Shown: positions 16,908-25,220, counted from the first letter of the stretch. The stretch: 64,000 nt of DNA from Companilactobacillus farciminis KCTC 3681 = DSM 20184 (GCF_002706745.1 NZ_CP017702.1:434001-498000); one strand, 5' to 3'. Translations and numbers: made by a program. Notes: a model not told the origin generated them from the sequence alone.

Positions 16908-17156
16908 ATGGCAGAAGTAGATCCATCAAAGATGGCTGATGCAGCCATTGCAAAAGAACCAGAAGTACTAAACCTAAAGATGAGTGAGGCTTTCGACTGG
17001 AGCGATGATAAGACAGTTGTTCGTGACGCAATCTGGGATTATTTCATGGAGAACAACAATCATGACACAGTTAAGACCGAAGAAGCGGAGAAACCATTCC
17101 TTGATATGAAGGATGCTGACGTCCGTGACTGGATCGAGAAAAACCTTAAAAAATAA
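16908..17156 (+). CDS. Small acidic conserved-type protein (82 aa), unknown function
   Basis: An 82-residue, strongly acidic soluble protein (DWSDDKTVVRDAIWDYFMENNN, terminal WIEKNLKK) with no signal peptide. I do not recognise a named domain. An excellent ribosome-binding site (AAGGAGG) and a strong terminator directly after the gene indicate a well-expressed monocistronic unit. The helical composition and small size would fit a stress or adaptor protein, but there is no direct evidence. Confidence 0.75.
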   Translation: MAEVDPSKMADAAIAKEPEVLNLKMSEAFDWSDDKTVVRDAIWDYFMENNNHDTVKTEEAEKPFLDMKDADVRDWIEKNLKK

Positions 17157-17171
17157 TAAATCTTTAATTTT

Positions 17172-17211
17172 CCTTTAGGCTCTGAAATAAGAAGCCTAAA
17201 GGATTTTTTTA
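17172..17211 (+). terminator. Terminator of the 82-aa protein gene
   Basis: CCTTTAGGC and GCCTAAAGG form a 9-bp stem followed by seven T residues. Confidence 0.9.
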
Positions 17212-17249
17212 TGCATTTTTTTAGAAATATTTAATATATAACATGAATA

Positions 17250-17290
17250 TAAAAATAAGGGAGATTCTATTAGGAATCTTCCTTATTTTT
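17250..17290. terminator. Bidirectional terminator at the end of the minus-strand small-gene pair
   Basis: AAAAATAAGG.AGATTC pairs with G.AATCT.CCTTATTTTT. A and T runs on both sides allow use on either strand. It overlaps the stop of the 56-aa gene. Confidence 0.8.
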
Positions 17291-17453
17291 TGTGTGCTTC
17301 ATCGTAAACAATCGTCACCACATCATCAACTGCATTGAAGATGAAATCCATCACGCGTTTCTTGAATTCTTTACTGGAGACGAAATTAGTCATCTGTTTG
17401 GCAGTAAAGTTGACGAAAATTTTTGAAATGTGGTTGTTATTTAGTTTCCCCAT
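17283..17453 (-). CDS. Small protein of 56 aa, translationally coupled, unknown function
   Basis: The frame starts with ATG at 17453, inside the overlapping stop-start TAATG of the 123-aa gene upstream, with GAGG 9 bases before it. The product begins MGKLNNNHISKIF and ends DEAHKK. It is basic at the N-terminus with an amphipathic helix in the middle (FKKRVMDFIFNAVDDVV). No family is recognised. The one-base overlap strongly suggests a fixed ratio with the upstream product, as in small two-component complexes. Confidence 0.6.
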   Translation of the reverse strand: MGKLNNNHISKIFVNFTAKQMTNFVSSKEFKKRVMDFIFNAVDDVVTIVYDEAHKK

Positions 17454-17824
17454 TATCTCATCCTCTTTTTCATCGTTTTATAGATTTTTTTGAGAAATTT
17501 GTTGGTAGTAATTCTCTCGAGGTGGCTATATGCCAAATAATGTAATTGTCGTTTTGACAAAGTAGGGTTTTGCTTGATCTCTTCTTGCAAGTAGACGTAC
17601 AACTCTTGTGGCTTCAAGTCGGTATTTTTCGTAAAGTCGTGCATCCGTTCATCTACTATGGCTTGGATCTCCTCGTGAACTGCACCATAGAAGAAACCAG
17701 TTGGCAAAATTCTGCGATGCGTTTGGGCTTCATGTTCAACGTGTAATTTCAAATTGAGTTTTGTTTCATCATTGAAATCGTCAATCTTTTTAGTTATCCG
17801 ATGTAAATCATTTTCCACAGTCAT
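17453..17824 (-). CDS. Unknown 123-aa soluble protein, first gene of a coupled pair
   Basis: A 123-residue helical, charged protein (LHRITKKIDDFNDETKLNLKL, ending KKIYKTMKKRMR) with no membrane segment. I cannot name a family. ATG 17824 is preferred over the GTG at 17833, which lies next to the AAGGGG ribosome-binding site. Its stop overlaps the start of the 56-aa gene by one base, and both share the terminator at 17250-17290. Confidence 0.65.
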   Translation of the reverse strand: MTVENDLHRITKKIDDFNDETKLNLKLHVEHEAQTHRRILPTGFFYGAVHEEIQAIVDERMHDFTKNTDLKPQELYVYLQEEIKQNPTLSKRQLHYLAYSHLERITTNKFLKKIYKTMKKRMR

Positions 17825-17964
17825 ATCCCACACCCCTTAATAAGATTAATTATAGAATGATATTTCCTTAAATCAAAAGGAAAATAAAAAAGGAACTGTG
17901 ACATAAATCCTCGAAAGTAATCTTTAACGCTAAAGCTATTCTTGCCCAAGTTTCATAAAACTAC

Positions 17965-18318
17965 CTAATCATTATTAAATTGAACAACTAATTGTATCTT
18001 GTTTTGAACTTCCTCTCTTAAATCCGTTGGTAGTTGCTCCACAAATTGCCAATTCCTGTTGATGTAATCAAAAGATTTTAACTGCTCAGTGTAAATCGTG
18101 CCATCCATTTTAGTTCGTTTATCTAAATGTACATGCAAAGGATAATCTTCCCCATTGAACTTACCATGTGATATAGGGACAACCCATACAAATGGGGAAG
18201 TAGCCATCAGCTGATTATTGCTAACAACCACAGCAGGCCTCCTTTTTTGTATTTCAGCTCCAGCAGATGGATCGAAATCAATGTAAATGATTTCTCCATT
18301 TTTGGGCATATTTACCAT
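17965..18318 (-). CDS. mazF: MazF/PemK-family mRNA-interferase toxin
   Basis: A 117-residue toxin of the CcdB/MazF fold: the conserved start GEIIYIDFDPSAGAEIQKRRPAVVVS contains the RRPAVVVS strand and the catalytic arginine, and WVVPISH plus GTIYTEQLKSFDY (catalytic threonine/serine region) follow. It cuts single-stranded RNA at short motifs. The ATG at 18318 overlaps the antitoxin stop by 7 bases and has AGGAG at the right distance, so the pair is translated as one unit. Confidence 0.9.
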   Translation of the reverse strand: MVNMPKNGEIIYIDFDPSAGAEIQKRRPAVVVSNNQLMATSPFVWVVPISHGKFNGEDYPLHVHLDKRTKMDGTIYTEQLKSFDYINRNWQFVEQLPTDLREEVQNKIQLVVQFNND

Positions 18319-18563
18319 AATTCTTCTCCTATTGGCTTTGTATTTTCCCAGTCATTCAGATCATGCGCACGCTGATAGCTTCCATGCCAATCTTCAAATA
18401 AGCCGTCTAAACTAGTTGCCATATTTTTTGAAGGTTTAAGAATTAATTCGCCATTATCTTTTTTTTCAACTTTATACTGAGTTCCGGGGGCTACAGCTAG
18501 GTTACTCGGAATTGTAACAACAATGGAATTTCCTTGCTTTCTAGCTTTTACATATTTTTCCAT
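18312..18563 (-). CDS. mazE: MazE/AbrB-type antitoxin
   Basis: An 83-residue antitoxin. The N-terminal 45 residues (KARKQGNSIVVTIPSNL.. GTQYKVEKKDNGELILKP) are a SpoVT-AbrB swapped-hairpin DNA-binding domain, and the acidic C-terminus (LFEDWHGSYQ... WENTKPIGEELW) is the toxin-binding tail. The ATG at 18563 is preferred because the upstream ATG at 18578 is part of the GGAGG ribosome-binding site. It should repress its own operon as a complex with MazF. Confidence 0.85.
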   Translation of the reverse strand: MEKYVKARKQGNSIVVTIPSNLAVAPGTQYKVEKKDNGELILKPSKNMATSLDGLFEDWHGSYQRAHDLNDWENTKPIGEELW

Positions 18564-18667
18564 AGGGCCATCCTCCATTTCAAAATCTTATTAAATTATA
18601 GCATTGGTGAATACACATGTGAATACATATGTACTTTGGGACAAGCATGAATTGTTTTTAGACAAAA

Positions 18668-18697
18668 CAAAAAAGCCTCCTATATATAGGAGACTTC
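18668..18697 (-). terminator. Minus-strand terminator now cut off by the ISL3 element
   Basis: AAGTCTCCTATATATAGGAGGCTT followed by T residues on the minus strand, given here in outline (stem CTCCTATA/TATAGGAG). It lies directly outside the left end of the IS. Before insertion it would have followed the promoter at 20208-20249 by about 75 bases. Confidence 0.7.
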
Positions 18698-18834
18698 ATA
18701 AATATGGTTCTAAACTTTCTGGTATTGATGAACAATCAATACCAGTTTTTTTATACTCTTTGAAATAAAAAAAGAACATCACTGTTCTCGTGTTAAGATT
18801 TAAGCGACCAAACCAAATCAAACAGGAGTGAACA

Positions 18835-20088
18835 ATGATGTCCCAAGACAATTCTATACTATGTGCACTAGACATAAAAGACAATAATATAAAAAATGTT
18901 TCAGTAAAGGATGCCAAGATAAAAAAACGTGGCGTTATAAAACACATTAAAATAGTAAATGCTGAACTTTCCTATTCTTTACATAGATGTCCTCAATGTG
19001 GAATGAATACACTAGTTAAAAACGGTAAAAGAACTACTAATGCAAGATTAGCTAGCTTTAATGGTATCGAGTACCACCTAGTACTAAAAAAGCAACGATT
19101 TTTGTGTAGGAACTGTGGAAGCACCTGCGGTGCTCACAGTGATCTACTGATTAAAAATCATACTATGACCAAACAGATCAAGAATAGAATCTTTTCCATG
19201 GCTAAGGAATCATTCACTCTGTCATCAATAGCTAAAATCATTGGCATTTCAGCCAATACTGTAAGTAGAATTCTATATAGTAATACCAAAATTCCTACTA
19301 GATGTGTGCATTTGCCAGAGAATCTTTGTTTTGATGAGTTTCGATCCGTAAAAAATATTTTTACATTTATCGCTATCGATGCGGATACACATAGATTGGT
19401 CGAATTGATACGTAACAGGCTGTCTAAAACAATAACTGAACATTTTATAAACAGTTACAGCTTATCAGAACGACAAGCTGTAAAAACTGTATCAATCGAC
19501 TTAAATGCCAATTATCAATTAGTCGTTCATCGTATATTCCCAAACGCTCGCATTGTCGTAGATAGGTTTCATATAGTTCAACTTTGTAGTAGAGCCCTAG
19601 ATCAAGTACGTATCAATTCTTTAAAAAAATTACCTGATAAAAAATCTCGTATATACAAAGCAATGAAATCTGATTGGCGTCTATATCATCTTCCAGAGGA
19701 AGATGTAGACGATACCCATATAAAATTTATTGTCGGTATAAATGAATTCATGACTATTCAAAATGCCATCGATATAGCTACTGATGAAATACCAATTTTC
19801 AAGGAGGCCTATGATACTTACCAGAGTATTCAAAGATCGATAAGGTACCACGACATAGACTTACTTCAGGAAACTATTTCTGGATATAAAAGAAATGGGA
19901 CTGCAATGGATACAGCCATTACAACGTTACGAAAAAATAAAAATTATGTAAAAAATAGTTGCTTATTGCCATACTCCAATGGCCCTCTAGAGGGCACCAT
20001 TGGAAAGATAAAGAAACTAAAAAGAAATTCCTATGGCTTTAGAAATCTTGAACACTTTATTAAGAGAATAAAACTGATTTGTGCATAG
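18835..20088 (+). CDS. ISL3-family transposase
   Basis: A 417-residue transposase with the family plan: a zinc-ribbon near the N-terminus (CPQCGMNT.. CRNCGSTCG), a helix-turn-helix (LSSIAKIIGISANTVSRI) and a DDE catalytic core beginning LCFDEFRSVKNIFTFIAIDAD, with VVDRFHIVQL and the glutamate in SNGPLEGTIGKIKKLKRNSYGFRN. The frame is uninterrupted, so it is probably active. CAGGAGTG precedes the tandem ATGATG start. Confidence 0.95.
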   Translation: MMSQDNSILCALDIKDNNIKNVSVKDAKIKKRGVIKHIKIVNAELSYSLHRCPQCGMNTLVKNGKRTTNARLASFNGIEYHLVLKKQRFLCRNCGSTCGAHSDLLIKNHTMTKQIKNRIFSMAKESFTLSSIAKIIGISANTVSRILYSNTKIPTRCVHLPENLCFDEFRSVKNIFTFIAIDADTHRLVELIRNRLSKTITEHFINSYSLSERQAVKTVSIDLNANYQLVVHRIFPNARIVVDRFHIVQLCSRALDQVRINSLKKLPDKKSRIYKAMKSDWRLYHLPEEDVDDTHIKFIVGINEFMTIQNAIDIATDEIPIFKEAYDTYQSIQRSIRYHDIDLLQETISGYKRNGTAMDTAITTLRKNKNYVKNSCLLPYSNGPLEGTIGKIKKLKRNSYGFRNLEHFIKRIKLICA

Positions 20089-20093
20089 AAAAA

Positions 20094-20116
20094 GAGCATC
20101 CTCGGTGAGGATGCTC
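20094..20116 (+). terminator. Hairpin after the ISL3 transposase
   Basis: A perfect 10-bp stem (GAGCATCCTC / GAGGATGCTC) with a 3-base loop begins five bases after the stop. No T-run follows, so it may instead stabilise the mRNA or weakly terminate. Confidence 0.5.
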
Positions 20117-20207
20117 AATGAGCTCAAAATCATTCATCAATACGATTTGACAAAGAGCCATAAATATCAGGGAGGGTGGTTATATTAGTTTGTTTATTAA
20201 ATTTCTC

Positions 20208-20249
20208 ATTATAGTAAATGCAAGTATTCTTGTTTACCAATTACTATAA
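20208..20249 (-). promoter_or_regulatory. Promoter sharing the 7698-7739 module; its transcript is split by the IS
   Basis: Minus-strand TTATAGTAATTGG (20249-20237), 23 bases, then TATAATGA (20213-20206). It matches the giant surface gene promoter in box and spacing. It now reads into the right end of the ISL3 element; in the uninterrupted sequence only about 75 bases separate it from the terminator at 18668-18697. Confidence 0.45.
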
Positions 20250-20307
20250 TAAACACTAAATGTGAAGAAATTGTGAAATATAAAAATTTAAATATAACGA
20301 ATCCCGT

Positions 20308-21117
20308 TTATTGTGTAACTGATGTAGCAAATTCTGGTTCGCTAGTTGCTTGTTTTTGTTGACCAGCGTCGTTTAATTGCATATTGGTACTTTGTGTCCA
20401 TTCATTGTTAGAAACTTGATAGAAGGTATAGCCGTACTTATTTTGAACCATCTGGTTGACCTTCCAAGAAGAGCCATCTTGCAATTGACGACCGGAGAAA
20501 GAATCCATCGAAGTATCGTAGACATCGGCTGGACCATTAACAACTGTTCCGACAACTTGTTGATCATTGGTATTTGCGGCTTGAGTAGCAGAGTTGATTG
20601 AAACATCACCGACCGCAACGTATTCATCAGTCGCAATTTGGACGTAAGAATTTCCGTTGATCATAATAGTCGTACCAGTATTCCAAGTGCTACCAGCTGG
20701 CAAAGTTACACCAGTTTTTGCGCCTTGACTGTTGATAACAGCACTGTTCCATTTAGCAGTCGCAACTTGTCCACTAGTAGTAAATGGGGCAGCTGCTTGT
20801 GTCTGTGCTTGAGCTTGTGTCTGAGAAACGTTTAGACTACTTGCAGCAATCCATTCATTCGTGGCAACTTGATAATAAAGTACGCCATTGAGATATTTAG
20901 TGCTGCCCAATTTCCAGGAACTATTGTTGGGTAAGAAAGTACTAGTAATAGCTTGTCCTTGGTCATCAACTAAAACACCGCTACCGTTGACAGTTCCCAC
21001 TAAATCGACTCGATCAGGGACCGATGCCTTTACGGTTTGAGGTGACAAATTAGACAGGACACTTGGAGCGATTAACAAAGCTAACGCCGAACCAATTAAA
21101 GCTGTGTTCTTTTTCAT
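20308..21117 (-). CDS. Secreted protein made of three SLAP-type modules
   Basis: A 269-residue exported protein. The signal peptide (MKKNTALIGSALALLIAPSV) ends near VKAS. Three repeated modules follow: one ending YYQVATNEWIAAS (about residue 95), one ending YVQIATDEYVAVG (about 175) and one ending FYQVSNNEWTQS (about 245). There is no catalytic domain, so it may be a wall-bound structural or binding protein. AGGAGG lies well placed before the start. Three modules without an enzyme resemble the C-terminal anchors of the glucosaminidase and giant surface protein in this window. Confidence 0.85.
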   Translation of the reverse strand: MKKNTALIGSALALLIAPSVLSNLSPQTVKASVPDRVDLVGTVNGSGVLVDDQGQAITSTFLPNNSSWKLGSTKYLNGVLYYQVATNEWIAASSLNVSQTQAQAQTQAAAPFTTSGQVATAKWNSAVINSQGAKTGVTLPAGSTWNTGTTIMINGNSYVQIATDEYVAVGDVSINSATQAANTNDQQVVGTVVNGPADVYDTSMDSFSGRQLQDGSSWKVNQMVQNKYGYTFYQVSNNEWTQSTNMQLNDAGQQKQATSEPEFATSVTQ

Positions 21118-21228
21118 CGTTTAACCTCCTGTAATTATTTTGCGGTTCACCTTAAACTATAATGCAATTCGGTTTTTTACAACCTATTTTAAAAACAGTT
21201 AAGACAAACATTACTATTTCTTTAGAAA

Positions 21229-21681
21229 TTAATTTAGATAATTTGAGAAATCAGAAGAATATCCTTGAATCGAAAATTTGTGATAAGTCTTCAGATCACG
21301 GTCGGAGAGTTTGATGATAACGGAATTAGTGATGGTGTTTTCTTGATGGAAGCGAGGTCTGATTTTATAAATAATTCCATAAACAGACGGTTTCTTCATC
21401 TTATAAACTTCCATCGAAACAGTTTTGTACTTAGACCAGTCAAACGGCCCGTCATTTTTATCGATTGCCAGTCGGACCATTTTCGTAAATTGTTGTTTTT
21501 GATAATCATTTAATTTATGCGTATCTTTATTTTGCAAAGTAATCTGCGTTCCCGAAGAGTAACAATAAGGAGCAGAGTGGGCGTTACGATACATTTGAGG
21601 GATGAGAAAGGCCAGTGCCAAAATAACCACGCAACCAATCAAAACCGCACGATGCTTGTACTTTTGAAGTTTTGCTTTCAT
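21229..21681 (-). CDS. Membrane-anchored protein of unknown function (150 aa)
   Basis: A short basic cytoplasmic tail is followed by one hydrophobic segment (VLIGCVVILALAFLIPQM, residues 13-30) and an extracellular domain of about 115 residues, so a type II anchored protein is likely. No named domain is recognised. AGGGAGG lies before the start. No clear terminator separates it from the 20308 gene, 111 bases downstream on the same strand. Confidence 0.65.
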   Translation of the reverse strand: MKAKLQKYKHRAVLIGCVVILALAFLIPQMYRNAHSAPYCYSSGTQITLQNKDTHKLNDYQKQQFTKMVRLAIDKNDGPFDWSKYKTVSMEVYKMKKPSVYGIIYKIRPRFHQENTITNSVIIKLSDRDLKTYHKFSIQGYSSDFSNYLN

Positions 21682-21783
21682 TAGTCCCTCCTTAAAAAAA
21701 TCTAACCTAAGTATTATAACGTGGATTTCTAAAATAGCTTAAAAAAATCCGTAAATCATTTTTTGAATACCGGAAAAAACAGT

Positions 21784-21822
21784 AAAAAAACCATGACCTC
21801 AAAATAGAAGTCATGGTTTTTA
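21784..21822 (-). terminator. Terminator of the 21840-22709 lipoprotein gene
   Basis: AAAACCATGACCTC pairs with GAAGTCATGGTTTT, with T residues following on the minus strand. Confidence 0.85.
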
Positions 21823-21839
21823 AATATCTAAATATCTAA

Positions 21840-22709
21840 TTATCTAACCTTAGCATCTGAAGGTTGAATAGTAGTACGTCCATCGGCATGGGCATTCTTG
21901 ATAGCACGGATGATATCATTGTCACTCCAGGCACCAACTGTCTTAACACCTTGGTCAGTCAATTGTTGTCTAGCATTGGCGATATCTTGATCAGTGATTT
22001 CCTTGCCGCCAACTTCACGTTTTTCAACATCGAAGTCACCCTTAGCAGCAGGATTGTCGCTTTGGTCATCGGATGAAGTAGTAGTATCGGTATTTGTATC
22101 GTTACTACTATTATTAGTATCAGTTGTAGTTGTGTCATTAGTTGAAGTTTCAGGAACTGATTCTAATAAAGTCTTAGCTTGAGTATAAAGGTCTGAATAA
22201 TACTTACCTTTGATACCTTTAGCCTTAGTAACTTGTTCTAGTAATGACTTAGCTTGGTCGCCGTTACCAGCCTTGATCATAGCCTTAGCATTCTTGATAT
22301 CTAACTTGTAGTTGTTACGGTTCTTTTGAATCTTGTTAACTTGTTTCTTAAGATCCTTAGCATGAGAAGTCATCTTCTTGTTGCCGTTGTCTTGGTCGAT
22401 GACCTTGTTCAAAGCCTTCTTAGCGTCAGAGAACTTGCGTTGGTTCATCAAGCTCTTAGCCTTAACTAGATTGTCAGCTTGTTTTTCAGAAGCAGATGCT
22501 TTGTCAGTCTTCTTGAGTTTAGTAGCAGCTTCAAAGTGATCAGATGCCTTAGCATACTTGCCATTGTCTACTGCAGTATTCCCCTTAGTCATTTCCGTCT
22601 TGTATTTACTGTCGTTGTTATTAGCGCTGTTTGATGATGATGAAGAATTACCACAACCAGCTAGGACTAGTGCAAATCCAGTCGTAAGTAGTAATAATGC
22701 TTTTTTCAT
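21840..22709 (-). CDS. Lipoprotein with TPR-like helical repeats
   Basis: A 289-residue lipoprotein: lipobox LAGC with the modified cysteine at residue 19, a Ser/Asn linker, then helical repeats resembling TPR (GNTAVDNGKYAKASDHFEAA, then LMNQRKFSDAKKALNKVI and AKAMIKAGNGDQAKSLLEQV, residues 42-180). A Thr/Asn/Ser-rich linker (about 190-220) leads to a C-terminal domain (EVGGKEITDQDIANARQQL...) of about 65 residues. It is probably a surface scaffold; the partner is unknown. It is followed by its own terminator and is divergent from the DUF1659/DUF2922 pair. Confidence 0.75.
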   Translation of the reverse strand: MKKALLLLTTGFALVLAGCGNSSSSSNSANNNDSKYKTEMTKGNTAVDNGKYAKASDHFEAATKLKKTDKASASEKQADNLVKAKSLMNQRKFSDAKKALNKVIDQDNGNKKMTSHAKDLKKQVNKIQKNRNNYKLDIKNAKAMIKAGNGDQAKSLLEQVTKAKGIKGKYYSDLYTQAKTLLESVPETSTNDTTTTDTNNSSNDTNTDTTTSSDDQSDNPAAKGDFDVEKREVGGKEITDQDIANARQQLTDQGVKTVGAWSDNDIIRAIKNAHADGRTTIQPSDAKVR

Positions 22710-22866
22710 TTTAATTCCTCCATATAAGTACTGGGCAAATTATACCATGTTCCAAAAAAATGCAAAATTAATTTCCGTTTTGGATACTTCCAATCGTTAC
22801 TATATGTGTAAGTTACTTAAGCCGGCAAAAAGTTCTTACAAAATTATAAAAAAGAAGGTACTTAAA

Positions 22867-23073
22867 ATGAGTTGGAAAAGAACATCAATCAAAATCATCA
22901 TGGCAAACAAAGACTATCCTAATGGAATTAAATTCTTCACTTACAACAACATCATCGAAGAACCCACTAGAGAACAAATCAAGATGTTTGCCGAAGGTTT
23001 GCAACTATTGTCAAACGGGGATGCCTATCTAGGATCAGAAGTAATCAAGCACGACGAACTAAGCGCTGACTAA
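22867..23073 (+). CDS. DUF1659-like small protein
   Basis: A 68-residue protein (WKRTSIKIIMANKDYPNGIK... FAEGLQLLSNGDAYLGSEVI). The pattern of a strand, then F.Y.NI, then a helix over LQLL matches DUF1659 small proteins, which in Firmicutes are usually next to DUF2922 proteins, as here. ATG 22867 follows AAGAAGG; the longer open frame back to 22558 runs into the divergent lipoprotein gene and is not used. The function of the family is unknown. Confidence 0.7.
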   Translation: MSWKRTSIKIIMANKDYPNGIKFFTYNNIIEEPTREQIKMFAEGLQLLSNGDAYLGSEVIKHDELSAD

Positions 23074-23104
23074 ACGTACCTAAATAAGAAGGGAAGAAAT
23101 TAAT

Positions 23105-23317
23105 ATGAAGAAACTACAACTAAGATTCAAAACAGCCGAAGGTAAGAAACGCAATCTCGTACTAAATTACGTCAAATCTGGTCTCGATGAAAACACCGTC
23201 CGCCAAGCAATGGACAAAATCAGTGCCAGTAAGCTTTTTGAAAAGGATACTGTCGAACTTTATCAAGAAGTTGTTGATGCCAAGTATATTGACCGCACTG
23301 AAACAAAAGTATTCTAA
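23105..23317 (+). CDS. DUF2922 family small protein
   Basis: A 70-residue protein that fits DUF2922: KKLQLRFKTAEGKKRNLVLNYVKSGL, then a helix (NTVRQAMDKISASKLF) and a final VVDAKYIDRTETKVF. It follows the DUF1659-like gene after 31 bases with GGGAAG as ribosome-binding site, so both form one operon ending at the hairpin at 23368-23411. Function is unknown. Confidence 0.8.
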   Translation: MKKLQLRFKTAEGKKRNLVLNYVKSGLDENTVRQAMDKISASKLFEKDTVELYQEVVDAKYIDRTETKVF

Positions 23318-23367
23318 AATTATTCAGTATTTAGACATAATTATTAAACTTTTTAAGGGATAAACCT

Positions 23368-23411
23368 TGAGCCTACGACTTAATTCGATTAGAATAAGAG
23401 TAGGCTCATTT
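23368..23411 (+). terminator. Terminator of the DUF1659/DUF2922 operon
   Basis: GAGCCTAC pairs with GTAGGCTC, continued inwards by TTAATTCGATTAGAA. Only a short T-rich tail follows, so efficiency is uncertain. Confidence 0.6.
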
Positions 23412-23619
23412 AGGTTGACTAGAGTTTATTGGTTTCCATGTATACGTAACGTCTGTAATACTTTTGTAATTTTATGATTATTTTTGATCAAAAAGTTACA
23501 AACTTTGTACAGATTTCTGCCCAAATATTACAGAAATGTGATATTTAATACAGGAATGTTACAAAACAAGGGAGTTTTTAATTTCGAGTTGATTATAAAG
23601 CCGGAGTTTCATATAATGG

Positions 23620-23645
23620 TTGTCAGTGGGATAGCCCCACGACAA
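23620..23645 (+). promoter_or_regulatory. Leader hairpin upstream of the S-layer-like gene
   Basis: TTGTC-AG-TGGG, a 4-base loop, then CCCCA-C-GACAA form a stable stem 28 bases before the ribosome-binding site. The 369-bp region 23318-23686 contains no gene. It holds this stem, AT-rich promoter-like sequence and small repeats (TTTCTG/CAGAAA at about 23515-23540). A long structured leader is typical of highly expressed S-layer mRNAs. Confidence 0.5.
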
Positions 23646-23686
23646 TTAAAAATAATAAATTCTTGTAGTCCAGGGGAGGATTAACA

Positions 23687-25171
23687 TTGAAAAAATCTAT
23701 TAAATACGCAGGAATCGCTGCTGCTACACTTCTAGCTGTTGCTCCAGTTGCTGCTCCTGTTGTTTCAAGTACAACTTCTGTACAAGCTGCTGAAGCAGGT
23801 GTTACAGATGACAATATTACTACAGCTGTTAAAGCACTTCAAGGTGTCCTAACAGATACAACATTTGGTGACAATAACACTAATGGTGCATATCCTACAG
23901 CATTGACAAGTGCACAATACGATACATATATGTCAGCAGAAGATTTCATGGCTCTACCTATTATGGGTAGCAAGGCTCTATCAACTGCTAATATGAATGT
24001 TCTTGCTGAAGCTAACGCTCAAGTTAAAGTTAGTGCTGTGGATGCAAATGGTAACAAGATTAACAGTGGTGACTATGCTAAATTGGCTGCTTCAGTTGCA
24101 TCAGATAACGGAAGCATCAAGTATGCATATACTATTAAGTATAACAATACTGATGGTGACGCACAAACACCTGTTACAGGTACATTTACATTAACAAATG
24201 ATAATGTTGTTTCAGCTGTTAAGTCATTGGCTGTTACATACACAAATCCATTGGAAGTAGCTTATGGTTCAAAGACTGTTAATGCAAGTCTTTCATCAAC
24301 AATCGATGCAAAAGTTACTGACAAGAATGGTAATGCTGTTGAATTAGATAGTGATCAAGCCTCAGCTGGTGCACTTTACAAGTCATTTGCTGGTGCAATT
24401 GCTGCAGATGCTACTGATGTATATTCAGATTCAACATTTGGTGATGAAGATAAAACTTACTATCAACCTGTAACTATTGCTATCAAGAGTGGTAAGTTAG
24501 GTACTAACGATGCAAAGACAATCGTTGATAACTATATTGCTGGTCAAGATGACTATTCAGTTACTGTTAATGGTTCAGCATTGAGTGCTGTTGCTAATGG
24601 TACTTTGAAAGCAACTGCTGCAACTGCTACAGATGCAGATCCAGCAAATGCTGGTACACTAACATTTATTCGTGAAGTTCACGTTTCACAAAATGCTAGC
24701 TGGACAACAGAAGATGTTTCAGGTGTTGTTACAACTAAAGCTGATAGCTCATACTATACATTGAAGAATGACGACAATAACACAATTACAAACCGTGCTC
24801 TTGCAAAGAACACTGCTTGGGTTACTGACAAAGTTCGTACAGACAACAATGGTAACAAGCAATACCGTGTTGCTACTGGTGAATGGATTGACGCTGATGA
24901 TGTAACATTCTCAGACAAAGCTACAACTGACGAAGGTGAATACACTGACGTACAAGCTTTGAATGGTAAAGTTACACTTGATGGTCCTTCATCATTCGTA
25001 TACTTCCTATACGACAACAATGGTGGACAAATTGCTAACCGTGCCTTGACTGGTGATTCAGCATGGTTTACAGATAAGAAGGCAACTAACGCTGCTGGAG
25101 TTACTGTATACCACGTTGCTACTGGTGAATGGGTACAAGCTGGTAGTGGTGTAAACTACTCAGCATACTAA
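23687..25171 (+). CDS. Probable S-layer or major surface protein with two SLAP modules
   Basis: A 494-residue exported protein rich in Ala, Thr, Asp and Asn, with few Met and no internal Cys. The signal peptide (MKKSIKYAGIAAATLLAVAP) ends at VQAAE. An N-terminal assembly-type beta-rich region of about 330 residues is followed by two SLAP-type modules (YRVATGEWIDADD and YHVATGEWVQAG). This is the plan of lactobacillus S-layer proteins. Translation starts at a TTG (23687) placed seven bases after GGGGAGGA; no ATG is available. The strongly biased codon use (GTT, GCT, ACA) fits very high expression. Confidence 0.8.
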   Translation: MKKSIKYAGIAAATLLAVAPVAAPVVSSTTSVQAAEAGVTDDNITTAVKALQGVLTDTTFGDNNTNGAYPTALTSAQYDTYMSAEDFMALPIMGSKALSTANMNVLAEANAQVKVSAVDANGNKINSGDYAKLAASVASDNGSIKYAYTIKYNNTDGDAQTPVTGTFTLTNDNVVSAVKSLAVTYTNPLEVAYGSKTVNASLSSTIDAKVTDKNGNAVELDSDQASAGALYKSFAGAIAADATDVYSDSTFGDEDKTYYQPVTIAIKSGKLGTNDAKTIVDNYIAGQDDYSVTVNGSALSAVANGTLKATAATATDADPANAGTLTFIREVHVSQNASWTTEDVSGVVTTKADSSYYTLKNDDNNTITNRALAKNTAWVTDKVRTDNNGNKQYRVATGEWIDADDVTFSDKATTDEGEYTDVQALNGKVTLDGPSSFVYFLYDNNGGQIANRALTGDSAWFTDKKATNAAGVTVYHVATGEWVQAGSGVNYSAY

Positions 25172-25191
25172 TCATTAGTTAGTATAATTTC

Positions 25192-25220
25192 AAAAAGACT
25201 CGCGTAAGCGGGTCTTTTTT
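25192..25220 (+). terminator. Terminator of the S-layer-like gene
   Basis: AAAGAC.CGC, a GTAA loop and GCG.GTCTTT are followed by T residues. Confidence 0.9.

Larger units (their letters stand above)
18706..20159 (+). mobile_element. Complete ISL3-family insertion sequence with 8-bp target duplication
   Basis: The element is 1454 bp. Its ends are imperfect inverted repeats: GGTTCT... GTATTGATGAA on the left and, inverted, GGCTCTTTG... GTATTGATGAA on the right. ATAAATAT is present directly outside both ends (18698-18705 and 20160-20167), the 8-bp duplication expected for ISL3. The single transposase frame is intact, so the insertion appears recent. A hairpin with T-run (18720-18753) just inside the left end would block incoming transcription. 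Confidence 0.9.

Noticed and set aside
17860..17964. Possible gene remnant after mazF (minus-strand frame reading YETWARIALALK)
   Set aside because: It is closed by a stop directly upstream, has no start or ribosome-binding site, and is too short to assign to a family.
23484..23684. 66-codon open frame upstream of the S-layer-like gene
   Set aside because: It has no ribosome-binding site and runs through the leader hairpin and the gene's own ribosome-binding site.
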